DNA of 64,000 nt from the NCBI GenBank assembly GCA_016748015.1, contig JAAOMT010000128.1, positions 1,111,471 to 1,175,470 on the forward strand. The letters run 5' to 3'. Each line of letters starts with the position of its first letter. Positions within the stretch are counted from its first letter, which is position 1. The translations under genes were made by a program, and so were the position numbers. The DNA comes from Geosiphon pyriformis (lineage: Eukaryota; Glomeromycota; Glomeromycetes; Archaeosporales; Geosiphonaceae). Shown here piece after piece: positions 32,137-45,086 of this stretch. The notes under the pieces are model-generated. The model did not search any database. It was given only the letters and a program-made list of their open reading frames with translations, and was not told where the DNA came from.

Positions 32137-35100
32137 ATAGTTTAACTTAGAAAATTACTACTTGTAATGTTAGAAATATGAATGTCCCTGCTAAGCAGAA
32201 TGACATAATTAGATGATATATGACTTCAAATAATGATATTTCAATAGTTATTGAGACTAAGCTTTGCTCCAGTGTTAAGTCTTGAATTGCAAATAAGTTT
32301 TCTGGTGTGAAGATTTTTACTTTGGGTCTGGATACTGGGTTTTTAGGTACAGGCATCACTTTAATCATAAATGAAAGTTTAACCAAACATGTTTCAAAAA
32401 TCTCTGAGATTCCGGGTAGACGTTTGATGGTCTGTTTGCTTTTTAAAAACAAATAATCTGTTTTTGTGTTGGGTTTATATGTGGAGGCTTCTCTGGATAG
32501 CCATATAATCTAGGCTGGTCTTATTAATTCCTTTATAGTCAGAGCTTATAATGAGAGTATTTTTGTTATATTAAGTGGTAATTTCAATGAGGACAGGAAC
32601 AAATATAGCTTTAGCTTTAGTAAATGTGTAGATCTAAATCTGGTCAATATATTAATCAATAGTTCTTATATTAGGACTTCTATTTGGAGGAATTTCAGAG
32701 GTGTTGAAAGGATTATTGATTACATTTTTGTTTCATAAAGTTTGAATAATGCTTTAGTAAATGGGCAAGTTGTGGATGTAGATGAGTTTTTTAGCACTGA
32801 TCATAGTTCTGTTTAAATTACAATTGGTCTTGGTAGAATTTTGGATCCTGTCTTGAAAGCCATTTGTGTTTAAGCCAACAAAAACAAGTAGAGATTTAAT
32901 GTCAAATATGCTAATAGGGTTAAATGGAAGTAGTATAAAATTGCATTTTATGATAATCTTGCCATGTTTTCTAATGTATTTGCTGATTGTTATTGTTTGT
33001 TTAATCTGGATGACATGTGAAGCATTGTTTACAAAGCCATTTGTTTTTCAGCAAGTGAAGTTTTCTCGAAAACTTGGCCTAAGAATTTTAATGGTGGCTT
33101 TACCAAGTGTTCTTCTCACTATCATAGATTAGAACTTTTGGTTTCTAAGTTGGTGAAGGCTTTATATTCTGTGTCATCTAATAAGTTTGTCTCTCTGTTG
33201 AATGTTTGAATATCTCTAAATTCTGTTAATGCTTCTGTTATCAAATCTCTTTTTCTTTTGGGATCTTATTTTGATGCCATTAGATCAGCTTTGGCAAAGA
33301 TTATAAAGTCTTATCATTCTCTTAAGATGATAGAATCGAAACATGCTAAGGACTCTCAAATCAGGCTGGCAATTGACAAAAAGATAGAAAACTTTGAGTT
33401 AAATAAGAGCCAAATCATTAAAAGTGTACTTGAGTAGCCATTTCACAAAATTATATTGGATCACCTGGTTGTAAATGAAGACCTCATTTTGAAGCCTGGT
33501 TTGGTTAAATTTTATATCAATAAAATTATGGAGGGCTGGACCAGAAAGTGTGTGGTGGTTGACAATGTTTCAGATGAATGGCTTCACCAATTTCAACCCT
33601 TGGAGCATGTTTTTGATAATGCTTTTTTGAATATGATGCACCCAATTGAGATGGATAAATTTTTTGGTGTGGTTTTGAATTTGCCTGATAATAAAGCTGC
33701 TGGCCTTTCTGGTATTACAAATAAACTATGAAAGCATTATGACAGGTCTGTTCTGGATTTGTTTTTGGTGCTTTTGAACTCTTGTTTGATTTGTGAATCT
33801 GTTCTGGATCCTTGAAAAGAGGCCTGAGTGTCTATGATTTCTAAACCCTATGACTAAAAGAGAGTTTTTATGAATATCTAACTCATAGCACTAATTGAAA
33901 CTGCCCACAAAATTCTTTCTAAGATTTTTTCTGATAGGATTTTTGTGGTGTGTAGTAAGTATGATGTTTTTTATGGTGACAACTTCTCAGTTCTTAAAAG
34001 TACAATGACACAGTCTCCTATTTTTGCTATTGGTTCAGTGATTGAGGATGCTTTGAAAAAGAATTGTGAACTTTGGCTTGTTTTACAAGACATGAAGAAA
34101 GCATATGATTCAATTGGTTGAGAACATCTGAAAAAAAGTTTGGTCAGAATCAAAATGTGCAGTAGATTCATAAAATTTTTTGAGAGTATTCACAATGGTT
34201 GCATGAACAGAGTGATGACTGATTTTGGATTGACTAATAGTTATAGTGTTCATGATGGCTTAGATTAGAAGAAAGTGTTTTTACTTCTTCTTTGGCATAT
34301 TTTTTACAACACATTGTTGTATGAAGTAAAGAGACAAGAGGCAATATGTGGCTATAGAATGAATTCACATTATGTTGCCAAAACTGGTTGCATAGATCTC
34401 CAGGATGGTTTGATTTTTTTTCTTGCTGCAGGTGTACTATATGGGTTGGTTCTAGTCAGACAGCTACACAACACATTTTCAATGTTGCCAGTGAATTTTT
34501 CAGGATGAATGATATCTCGATCAATACCAACAAGACTGTAGCAATTCTGATTAATTGCAGGGTAGCAGCTTCTTTTTTATCTGTCAGTGGCGCTCCTATT
34601 TTCATCACCAAAAAAGGTGTGTCTCACCAATATCTGGGTATTTTTTTTTTCCAATGGGTTGTCTAAGCCTAGCTTGGCCAAAGCACATTCAAATGTTTGG
34701 TTTTTTGCCAATCTTGTTCTGAGAAAAGCAATTTCAGACAAACACTTTTCTTACTTGGTTTCAGTAGTTTTTCATCTTATTGTTGGTTACAGGACCCAGT
34801 TTAGCTTCATTTCTGCTAGTGTGTGCCAAAAATGGGATGTTTTAATTTGAAAGAGCCTGAAATTGAAATTGGGTCTGCCCTTGGACTTTCCTAATGATGT
34901 TTTGCACCACTCTTTGTTTTATGGCTTAAAGACTTTTGAGCAGGTCCAAGCCGAAGACAAGATTGCTGCTGTAATATGCTTTACTAACTCTGTTAAAATT
35001 TTGGGCCAATTGTTCACACATAGGTCGCATGACTTACAAGTCTTGAGTTGGTGTCCTGTACATCTCTTGTGTTCTTCACTTTACATTAGTGTTAATCTTT

Positions 35101-36806
35101 TGAACAACTTCTTGGCAGATGTGGTTTGGGTCTTTCTCGGCTCTGGTTTGTCTTTGGGTAATCTTATGTATAATGTTTTTTGCTTTCAGCATGGAACTTC
35201 TTTGTCTGGTATCTTTGGTGAGTTAATGTATTTCAAGTGTCTTCTCTCTCTTTGTCATTATGAAATTGCTTTTGTTAAGCAGCTTCAGTGCTGGAATGGT
35301 GCTGTCTTTAACTGAAAGACTTTCAAGTGGTGAAAGAGACTTGACTTACATGATTCTATTCCTGTTTGATTTGTTACTGCCATTTAGTATCTCTATAATT
35401 CTGGTTCTCTTGATGTCAAATTTCTTCTTTCAGATGTTGCTGCTGCTGGAAACATTCTTGAATCTCATGAGTTTAGGTCAGTACATGATCAGTTGTCTGG
35501 CATTAGTGTCTTTGGCTTTTCTGTGTACATGAATGATTTTCTTTGTAGCTTGAAGAGTGTTGATATAAAAGCTGGTGCTGCTGCATTCTTCGAAGACATT
35601 AACTTAGGTCTTGGGATGGAGATAACTGGCATAATGTCTTCTACACTGGTGGAGCTTCAAGCCATTGTGTTGGCTCTTAAGTGTATGCTTAGTTCAAGTT
35701 CAGTCTGTCTATTTTCTGACAGCCAAGCTGTTTTGAATGTGTGTAAATCTGAATTATTGTTGTTGGTTTTGGATTTTCAGAACAAATATTGGGTTGAATG
35801 TTGACACATTGCTGACATTATACGTAAGAGGAATTTGAATATTGGCTGGTATAAGATTAAAGGACACTTAGGTGTTTTGGGTAATGATCAAGCTGACTTA
35901 CTTGCTGATGTCTCTTCCCATTCGAACCAGTTCTTTTCTTCCCAGCTCAAGAAATGTTTTGTTTTGGCTAATGACAGTATTGTTTTTGGAAACTCTAGAC
36001 ACTTTGTTTGTGATATTTTTTGGTCTATCCATCATGCATGCTAGAAATTAAGATCTGGTGCCAAAATTGTGAACAGTTGTCTGCTTACAGATATTAATTG
36101 GTTTAAATCATCTCTTGTTTGGCATCTTGATTCTTACATGGCTGCTGGTTTTACAAGTTGCCACTTTGCTAACTATTATTCCTATTTTATGAAAGCTTTA
36201 CATTATAGACTACTTGTTGCTGTTTGCAAATGCCTCTTTGATAAATGTTACCCTAGTGTGGTGTGCCTATATTGTGGCAATATTGAAGTGTTGGACTATG
36301 TTTTCTCTTGTGCATTTGATGTGGCTGCTTGGAGTTAATTGTTTGTTGATTTTGCTTTTGCTTGGAGAGTTATTTTTGGTCTACCCCATGCCTCCTCTTG
36401 TGTGTCACAAATGTTATCTACCTGTTTGGTTGATTTGGGACTGGTTGCTTTGTTGTACAAAGATTTTATACTTGTGGATTGGTATTAGGAGACCACTTCC
36501 TGCTTTGATAACTCTAAGATTGCATTTGATAAAGTAGTTGGGTTTGTTTGTAATTTGTGTCTGTCTTTTAAGAATGATATTTGGCTGGTCCACTTTAAGC
36601 ATTGTGCTTTTATAGAGAAACATGATCTGATTCTTCGCAATAGTTTGATCCCTGTTTCAGTGTCTGGTGGCATGTCGACGCTTTCAGTCCAAGTGATTAG
36701 ATTGCTTGGTATTGATGATACATTTGGTGTTAATTTTGGATTGCGCAGTTCTTGTTAGTTTTTTTCAGGTATAGATAATTTGATTTCTGTGTACATAGAT
36801 GTATAG
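32133..36806 (+). pseudogene. LINE-beta ORF2: endonuclease, RT, RNase H
   Basis: ORF2 starts at ATG 32133, overlapping the ORF1 TGA. Endonuclease motifs are IETKL (about 32250), SGNFNED near 32574-32594 (Asp to Asn in GDFN) and RIIDYIFVS near 32708-32736. RT shows LPDNKAAGLSGITNKL near 33680, KKAYDS, and MTDFGLTNSYSVHDGL. The active-site FVDDT region is lost: the sequence reads AAGVLYGLVLV near 34425. RNase H follows (VYMNDF, where the first Asp has become Asn, then ELQAI and FSDSQA, 35520-35730), then GWYKIKGHLGVLGNDQADLLAD. A C-terminal zinc-like segment, CLYCGNIEVLDYVFSC, lies near 36265. Many stops and frameshifts. The likely end is TAG 36804-36806. Confidence 0.88.
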
Positions 36807-36934
36807 TGTAATTCTGATTGGCTTGAGTGGCTAATCACATGTAGAAAAAGCATAATTCATACCTAGTATAGATTATTATTTTGATGTATTGTTACTAGGC
36901 AGTGTTTGGATTTTGCTCGTTAAATTAATAAAAA

Positions 36935-37631
36935 AAAAATATATATATAATAAAATTGTAATTAATTATACAAGTTTTATTACTAATTAATTTTAAAAAT
37001 TTTTATAGATTATATATATTTGTTTTTATTAATAAAATATAAACTAAATTTTTAATTTTTTATAAAAATTTGTTAATTTTAATTTTAATTATATGTATTG
37101 TATTTTGTCTAATTAAAATAAACTATTTAAAAACCAGAAAATTAATTTAATTTTAATTATTAAATTTTAACTATACTCTTTGTTATGGTTTTATTAATTG
37201 TATTTTAATTAATATAATAATATTAAATTTAAATAATACAATATATATAATTTTTACAAATGTTTTTATAAAATTTTTTTTAAGTATTATAGTTTAATTT
37301 ATATAATTGTTTATTAGTTTTTTAAAATTAATATTTACTATTATATTAGTCAAATCTATAGTTTTAAAATAACTTATTATTTATTATTAAGAAATTTATA
37401 TTTAAAATAATTTTTTTAATAAATATATTCAATTTAATCTTAAAAAAAACAAAAAAACATTATAGTTATTGCTAACAATATTAAAGTTAATTTTGCTTAA
37501 AAATTTCATAATTTTTATACAAATTTTGACTTTAAATGTCTTTGAAATAATATTTAAATTATTTAATTTTATATTATTATTAAAAACAGTTTTTTTATTA
37601 AGTATTGTTTATTTATATTAATATTTTTTGT
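36935..37631. other. AT-rich spacer between LINE-beta and LINE-2
   Basis: About 0.7 kb of nearly pure A and T. No coding frame, RNA or regular repeat is visible. It ends in TAAAAAACTTCTTTC, the same string that precedes LINE-beta. Confidence 0.6.
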
Positions 37632-37760
37632 AAAAAACTTCTTTCTTTCTTACCTCCAAAAATCCTCAAAAAAGCACATTTTCTGTAAAAAGAAGTTTTT
37701 TTGTTTTTTTTAGTCTTTATCAATATTTTTTTACCTAATAATAACCCATTTTTTGTAGAT

Positions 37761-39635
37761 ATGAAGGCTACTGCTAGTAGCACCACATCTAAGAAGAAGG
37801 CTCTTAAGAACGCATTTCATGGTCCTACTGGTGGTTCCTTTTTTCAGAAGAAGAAAGTTGTTCTTGACAATGTCAAACACTCTGGTGATGAAAGAGATAT
37901 ATCTTTGAACATATCTAGATCTAGTGATAGTGTTTATTCTGATGTGGAAAGTCTCTCTGGTGAAGATAAGAATGTTAGCATGTCTAGTATAAATAGGTCT
38001 CTTTTGGGCTCAGCTGCTATTACACCTAAGGTGAAGCAAATTAACACTAGTGCTGTTTTTGGTTCTCCACTCGGCTCTCCCAACTTTCATATGGATGACA
38101 ATAAAGTTGTGCTCCCTTCTTACTTGCCTATCTTTTTTGACAAGAAGTGTATTGACCCAAAGATTATTAAGACTTCTGTAAAAGTGTCAATTAAAAAGTC
38201 ATTTACTTTGGATATTAATTTCTCAGCTGTGGAAGGTAAATCAGTGACTGCAAAAACTCAGTTAATTAGAAAAATTTTTTTATCAGTCAATGGTTTTGGA
38301 GGGGCCACTACTCTCTCAAAATTTGAAGGAATTATCTGATCTATTTTTACTTTAGAAAAGAGCATAGAAATGGCTGCGTTATTGGCCAGAGAAAAAAGAA
38401 TCAATGTAAACAGCAATCTTAAGAAACAAGGAATAAGGTCAGATTGGGCTGTGATAATCAAGAAAATTCCCATGAATACACTTAAAAATATGATTGTTGC
38501 TACAGTATCTGAATTTGGGGAAATTAAGTTAATCAAAATTCAATTAATTGGAATATGGCAAAAGGCTGTAGTAGAGTTTGCTGAATTGAACCAAGCTAAT
38601 TTGTTGGCCTCAAAGTGGTCATTCTTGATTGGTAAAAATTCTATGTGTGTAGCCAAAGCAGTAGGAGATTGTAAGACTTGGGCATCTAGGGGTTAGTTTA
38701 GAGCACTTCTGTTTACTCTATCTGTGGAAACAACTACTCATGATTTGGGCAATCTTTTAGAAAAGACTGGTGGGAAAACATGCATCATAAACAGGTCTAT
38801 AGAAACTGGTAATAGAATTTGCTGTGCAGTAGTCGGTTTCACCTTTGACAATGATTTAGAATCTGTTTTTTACACAGAGCCTATCTTCAATAGAGTAAAA
38901 CTTTCTTGGGCTAGAATGAATTTGGTTTGTTGTAAGAAGTATGGGCATTTTAGATATTTGGCTCTTGAATATGATACACCAGATGCAATCATGTGGTTGT
39001 TATCTAAGAGATCATACAAAAAGGGTGCTTTAGAGGAATTTCATTTTTGGCTTGCTAAATTATATGAAAAAAAATGTGTTCTGATATCTTGCCCTGCTGC
39101 TTTTGGTGGCAAATCTTGGGCCCAAGTGGTCTTACTCTCTAATTTTTTTGGTAGTGCTCACTTTGGATTTGGTCCTAGTTTTTCTTCTCATGGACTTCTA
39201 GGTCTTGGTGGTATCTTTCTTTCTGCTTCTACAGTCTCTTCTGGCTTAAGTAATTGTTTAGCAGTCTTGGAAAAGTCTCTGGAGCTTTTGGCAGATCAGG
39301 TGCCTGACATTATAAAGAAGCTAAGTTTTGTGGAATTAGTGCCTTTAGCATCCAAGTCATCTATCTCACCTCTGGTTGTTTTGGCACCTTTGGACTCTGT
39401 TGTGGATTCAGATATGGCTCTAGATAATACGTTGGCATCTCCTGTCTTTCCTCCTTTAGTTGTTGCAAACACAGTTGCCGATCTTAGCTTAAGTAGTTCT
39501 AAGGTTTTAACCACCAAGATGGGTGGATTGGAATCTAAGTTGGTGGCTTTGGAAGTGTCAATTGAGTCAGTTTTAAAGAAGTTGGATTGATTGTGTTCTG
39601 GTTTGGGTTTGTCAGCTCTTATTATCTTTCAATGA
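37761..39635 (+). pseudogene. LINE-2 ORF1: RRM-like and CCHC protein
   Basis: ATG 37761 opens MKATASSTTSKKKALKNAFH. A Ser-rich basic N-terminus leads to a conserved core (KSFTLDINFSAVEG). An RRM-like region follows, WAVIIKKIPMNTLKNMI to SEFGEIKLIKIQLIG to WQKAVVEFAEL (about 38440-38600). The knuckle, near 38925-38975, reads CCKKYGHFRYLALEYD and has lost the second and last Cys. A Ser/Pro-rich tail ends with SKVLTTKMGGLESKLVALEV. In-frame stops are at about 38338 (TGA), 38694 (TAG) and 39588 (TGA). The frame otherwise continues to CAATGA, with TGA at 39633-39635. There are no frameshifts, so only point changes inactivate it. Confidence 0.88.
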
Positions 39636-42600
39636 GTAATTTGGTCTGGAAATTTGCCATGTGTAATATCAAAGATTTGAACAATTTAGCTAAACAGGAT
39701 AATGCTATTAGATGGCATAAAGATTCTTGCAATTCAGTTTCTGTTTTTACTGAGACTAAGCTCAAAGGTCACACTGGGCCATGGATTTAAAATAGGTTTT
39801 TTGGTTTGAAAGTTTTTAGCTTTGGGATGAATTCTGGACATTGTGGGTCAAGAGTTGTAATTGTTTTGAATGATAATCTTGTTTGTCATATGTGTAAAAT
39901 TTCAGAGGTCCCTGAACACCTTATTTCTGTTCATTTTTTTTTTGCCAGCAAGGCTTTTGTTACAATTTTGGGTCTGTATGCTGGTGCTTCAGCTGGTGTA
40001 AGGTTCAAGCAGGCTTTTGCTGTCAATGTTCTTATTGCATCAGCAATTAGCTCTAGCTCTTATGTTCTTTTCAGTGGTGATTTTAATGAGGATGGAGCTG
40101 GGCATAGTGCAAGTTTCAAAAAATACTCGGATTTGGGATTACACAATGTACTTTCAGTAAGTTCTGTATCCAAATCTTCTATGTGGTACAATTTCAGAGA
40201 GGTGAAGAAGACTATTGACTTTATTTTTGTGAGTAATTATCTCTTGTCAGCTGTGTTTAATGGATGCATTGGTAGAATTTCTGATCATTTTGGTACTAAT
40301 CACTTAGCTGTGTCAATCTTAGTAGAACTAAATGGTCTTTTAGACAAGCAGTTAAATATATTGTGTAAGCTTGCAAACACAGACCATTGGAAGTTTAATT
40401 TTAAGGACTCAAATGCTGCTAAATAGAAATGTTTTGATAATTGTGCTACTGCTAATATGTTGCTTTTAAAAAATGACTTTACTGCTGCTAAGAATCTTGG
40501 TGACTTGAACTCTATGTGGGAACTTTTGAAAAAAATGTTAACAAAGTCAGCAAACTCCATTTTTTCTAAACATTGGTACAATACCTTTGACTATTCTAGG
40601 AACAAACATTCATCCAGGTTCTACAGGCTTGAATTGTTAATTGCAAAGATAGTTAAGGCTCTGAGTGTGGGTAATTCTCTAAAATTTGTCTGTTTTATTA
40701 AAATTTGGTCAGTTTTGGATGATGTGGAATCTTCCAAAATTCCTGGTTTGCTAAAGGCATGTAACAATTCTGTAGAGGTTTTCAAACAATTGTCAGTTGC
40801 TAGAAAACGTTACCATAAGGCTAAGTATAGCAAATCTGAGCTAACTAAGAGTGTCTTTATTAACAAGACAATTGGTAAATGCATAGATGACTTTGTTTCA
40901 GAGAAGGGTAATATGATCAGTAGTATTCTAGAGTGCTCCTTTTGTAAAATTGTTCTTGATCACTTAATATTGGATAGAAACTTAATTCTGGAACCAGCTG
41001 AAGTAAAAGCCAAAGTTGATAATATCATGATTAATTGGACTAGAAAACACAAAATACCTAAATCAGTGCCTAATTTGTGGTCCTGTCAGTATGCTTCTTT
41101 GGACTATGTGGTTGACAATGCTTTTTCTGGTGTAATAAATGAAATCAAGTTGGGTGATTTATGCACAATTGTAAAAAATTTGCCAGATGGCAAAGCTGCT
41201 GGCCTTTCGGGTGTCTCAAACAAACTTTGGAAGCATAGTAGTAAGTTGGTATTGGTTGTCTTTTGAACTTGCTGAATTCTTGTTTTATGCATAAAGATAT
41301 TTCAGCTTTGTGAAAATACGCCTGGATCTCTATAATTCCTAAACCATACGAATAGAAAGAATGCTTCACTAATATGTAGCCAATTGTTTTAATAGAAACA
41401 GCTTGTAAAATTTTGTCAAAAATTTTGTCTGACCATATATCTTTGGCTTGCAGTACATTTGATGTTCTCAGAGGTGACAATTTTTCAGTTTTAAGAGGTA
41501 CTTCAACTCAGTTACCTGTGTTTTTTATTGAGTTAATTATAGAAGACACTTTGGAAAAGGGTAGGAAACTTTGGCTGGTATTGTAAGACATACGGAAGAC
41601 TTAAGACTCTGTAGGATGGTTTCATTTGAGATCTAGTTTGAGGCGCATTAAGATGTGCAATAGATTTATTAAATTTTTTGAATATTCATTTGAACAGAAC
41701 CAACAGGATTATAACAGATTTTGGTCTTTCTAATGGTTATAAGGTGTTGGATGGGCTTAACCAAGGTAAAGTGTTTTCTTCACTTCTTTGGAAAATCTTT
41801 TATGATCCTCTTTTGTGTGAAATCAAAAGTCAAGAACACTTGTGTGAATACAGAATTGATTCAAGATTTGTTGCTAAGTTAGGCAAAGTGTAATCACAGG
41901 CAGGGATGACATTTTTTTTTGCTGCTGAGAGTTTTGTGGATAACACAATCTGGGTGGGCAGTAGTCAAGTTGCCATCCAACATATTTTGGATGTTGCAAG
42001 CAAGTTTTTTGCTCTCAATAATATTTTTATAAACAGAGAAAAAACTGTTGCTATTCCTCTTAATTAAAGAGTAAAAGACATTTCCTTGACTATTAGTGGC
42101 ACACCAATTGCTGTAGCCAAAAAGGGTGAATCTCATCATTATTTGGGCATTTTTTTTATCAACAGAAGGGCTTTCAAAGCTGAGTTTGCTGAAGATGCAT
42201 TCAGATGTGCACTTTTTTTTGAATGTGGTTTTGTGCAAAGCTATATCTGACAAACAATTTTGCTATCTGGTGTCATCCGTTCTGCAACCTATTATTAGCT
42301 ACAGGATCCAGTTTAGTTTCATTCCTAGTGCCATTTGCTCTAGATGAGATGCTATTATTAGAAGAGGCTTAAAATTTAAGACACATTTCCCTCGTGATTT
42401 TCCTACAACTGTATTGTTATATCTTTCATTTTATGGTATCAAAACATTTGCCCAGGTACAGTCTGAGAGTAAGTTGTCTTCTGTTATTAATTTCACAAAT
42501 ACTCTGGGTATTTTAGGATGGCTTTTCATTCATTGGAGTTTGGATTTGCAAGTTGCCAACTGGTCACCTGTTCATCTATTGTGTTGACTTATCAGATTGC

Positions 42601-44116
42601 AGATCAATTCTAGAGATAATTTTTTAGCCAGAATAGTGAAAATTTTTTTATTCTGTGAACTGTCTTTTTCTACTCTGCTGACAGCTTTTTATTACTCTGT
42701 TGGAATGCCAATCTCTGAAGTTCTTAATGACAGTATATTCTTTGGGGTGGCCTATTTACTGATGTGCTATGAAGTCGCTTTCACAGATTAACTGTTAAAC
42801 AAAAAGAGTGAGTGCTTTGATTGGAAATACTTTAAGCATTGGAAGTAGTTGGATTTGCATGGCCCTGTCCTAGCTTGGTTTGACTTGGCCATTCACTTTT
42901 TGGGTGCCCATTTGCTAGCTGCTAATGTTAGATTGTGTATGTCTGTTAACCATCCAATGAATTCTGTTGTTGCCAGCACAATCAGTGAGGCTCAAATTAT
43001 TCTTTTGGATTCTGGTCTGGTTTTATTTGATGTGTACACAGACAGTTCTGTGAAACATTTTGGTTCTTGTTCTGTTATTGTCAGGGCTGCTGCATTTTTC
43101 CCAAAGTTTGGCTTTGGTGTTGGTGCAAAAGTTCAGGGTGTCATGTCATTTACTTTAGTGGAACTCAAAGCCATTGCTCTCACACTCACTTGTGTTTTTT
43201 TAGGTAGTAGTGTTTTTATCCACTTTGATAGCCAGGCCACTCTTTCTGCTTGTTTAGACAAATTGCTTTTGGCTTGTCCAAACTTCAGGAAGAATCTATG
43301 GATAAAGCATAAGCAGATTGTCAATTTTATTAAGAGGAAATCACTTGCTGTGTTATGGTTCAAAGTTAAAGACCATTTTGGCATCCTGGGAAATAAGCAT
43401 GCTGATGAGATCACCTTGAATGCCTACTGGTATAACATCTCATTTCTTACTTATGTCAATGAGTTTTTTTTAAAATTGGGTGATCTATCTTGTAATGTTT
43501 GACACTACATTAGAGACTTCTTTTGAACACTATATTGAACAAATTGGGAAAATAAGTTTGGTTCCAAAATTAGTGATACTTGTAATATCAATTTAATGGA
43601 TTGGAAGAAAACTTTTGCAGTCTGGCACTCTGATGGTTACATGGCTTCTGGCTACACGAGCCATCAGTCGGCAGCTTTGAAGTTATACTTTATGAAATTA
43701 TTGCATGGTCATTTGCCTGTAGCAGTTTACAAGTATGTATACTGTGTTTCTTACCTTAGTGTCAAGTGTCTGTTTTGTAATAAAATCAACACATTTGAAT
43801 ATTTTTTTGTGTGCTTCTTTGATACATTTGCTTGTAATGAAATCTTGTCTGGATTTTGCACAAGGTGGTTGTCACTGCTTAATATTATTGTCTCTTCTTT
43901 TATGATGGTACAGAACATATCTTTTTGTGCAAATAATGCTAGGTTTTATTTTATGTTGGCTAAAGGCTTCATGCCGAGTAACTGGTATCATGAGGCTTTG
44001 GATGCTCTTAGTTGCTCTGTTGTGGCTGGTGCAATGATAATTGATTTTGTCAGGAATCTGGCTTCATTACACAAATCTGTAATATGGTGTGGAAAATTTA
44101 ACCACCAATTGTCCAT

Positions 44117-45086
44117 TGTTACCAGTAGAATTTTAGCTATTAATTAGCATGAAATTTCCTTTATAATTCCTATCATTAATTAGCATATATTATTATCGTT
44201 TCGAATTTCACTTATTATTTAATCAAATTAGCAATTATCATCATTTAATCAATAACCCGATTTGGACCATAGAAATTGAGATGATCAATTTACACAATAC
44301 CCTGAACCATATAACATAGCCAAAATTCGCCGAAATTAATGAAAATTGGCCGAAATAATTCATAGTTCAGCGAAATAACTTGTAGTTCGCCGAAATGTAT
44401 CTTTAGTTCACCGAAATTCTAGAAAAAAGAAAAAGTGCAAGTTCAAAGACTAGTACTACAACAAGTTGTATAAAAGAAGAGCTTCTCTCTTCAAGAAAAT
44501 GTATCTTCTCATATCTTACCATAGTATCTTACTTTAGGTATCTTAATTAGAACAAATCACTCTTTACATATCTCAAATAAAAATTAAATATTCGAAAACC
44601 AAATCCTTTGATTATTACACTTGAAATTCTCTCAACACAACTAACATTTTGAAATTGATTAGCTACCAATTTCAGTAATCTGTTAGTGACTCCAGGCCTG
44701 GATAGAAAACGTTTCCTTGACAAAATTCTATTTCTTTACGTTTCTTTTATTTTTCTCTTTCTTTTCTTATCATAATCATTTGGGTAGCCTACAGACGAGA
44801 TTCCTGTAGAAGAGTTGACTTTCACAGCAAAGTAACTACACATTTTTAGTGAGCTTCCAGACGAGCAATTCCTGGGAAAGAGTTGACGTTTACTACAACG
44901 TAACTACATAAAGTAACTGGCACGGAATTGGCCATTCCACTTATAAGCCCAGCGGTTCAAATTATAGGAGATAATTTGAAGATAAATTCAGTTATCGAAG
45001 GTTCAACTACTTCCTCTAGTCGTGAATAAAACAGCAAACAAGCATCAACAACATTTAAGAAAAGAGACCAAAAACCTCCGGTAACA
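44117..45086 (+). repeat. Solo type-2 LTR in LINE-2
   Basis: The 970-bp LTR begins TGTTACCAGTAGAATTTTAG and ends CCTCCGGTAACA, in the orientation of element E. CCAT at 44113-44116 and 45087-45090 is an exact 4-bp target duplication. No internal sequence is present, so it is a recombination product of a former full element. It keeps five U3 motifs with more intact CpG than the C LTRs. Confidence 0.95.
44336..44476 (+). promoter_or_regulatory. 20-bp phased palindrome array and TATA box, solo LTR
   Basis: Motifs TTCGCCGAA (44336), TTGGCCGAA (44356), TTCAGCGAA (44376), TTCGCCGAA (44396) and TTCACCGAA (44417) are 20, 20, 20 and 21 bp apart. TATAAAAG follows at 44469-44476. The consensus TTCGSCGAA is an almost perfect palindrome. 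The spacing puts every site on about the same face of the helix. Confidence 0.8.

Larger units (their letters stand above)
19982..36934 (+). mobile_element. LINE-beta, interrupted by element B
   Basis: This is the best preserved LINE end to end. It opens with a leader that can form a hairpin (AAAACTTCTTTC near 19984 against GAAGAAGTTTT near 20033). ORF1 starts at ATG 20151, is cut by element B (20314-30470), and resumes to 32136. ORF2 runs 32133-36806. The 3' end is a short AT-rich untranslated region finishing in an A-rich run near 36925. It is the same subfamily as LINE-alpha in opposite orientation. Confidence 0.9.

Noticed and set aside
36414-36673. Minus-strand open frames in the LINE-beta 3' region
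   Set aside because: They are antisense to the C-terminal part of ORF2 and have no homologue on that strand in LINE-2.
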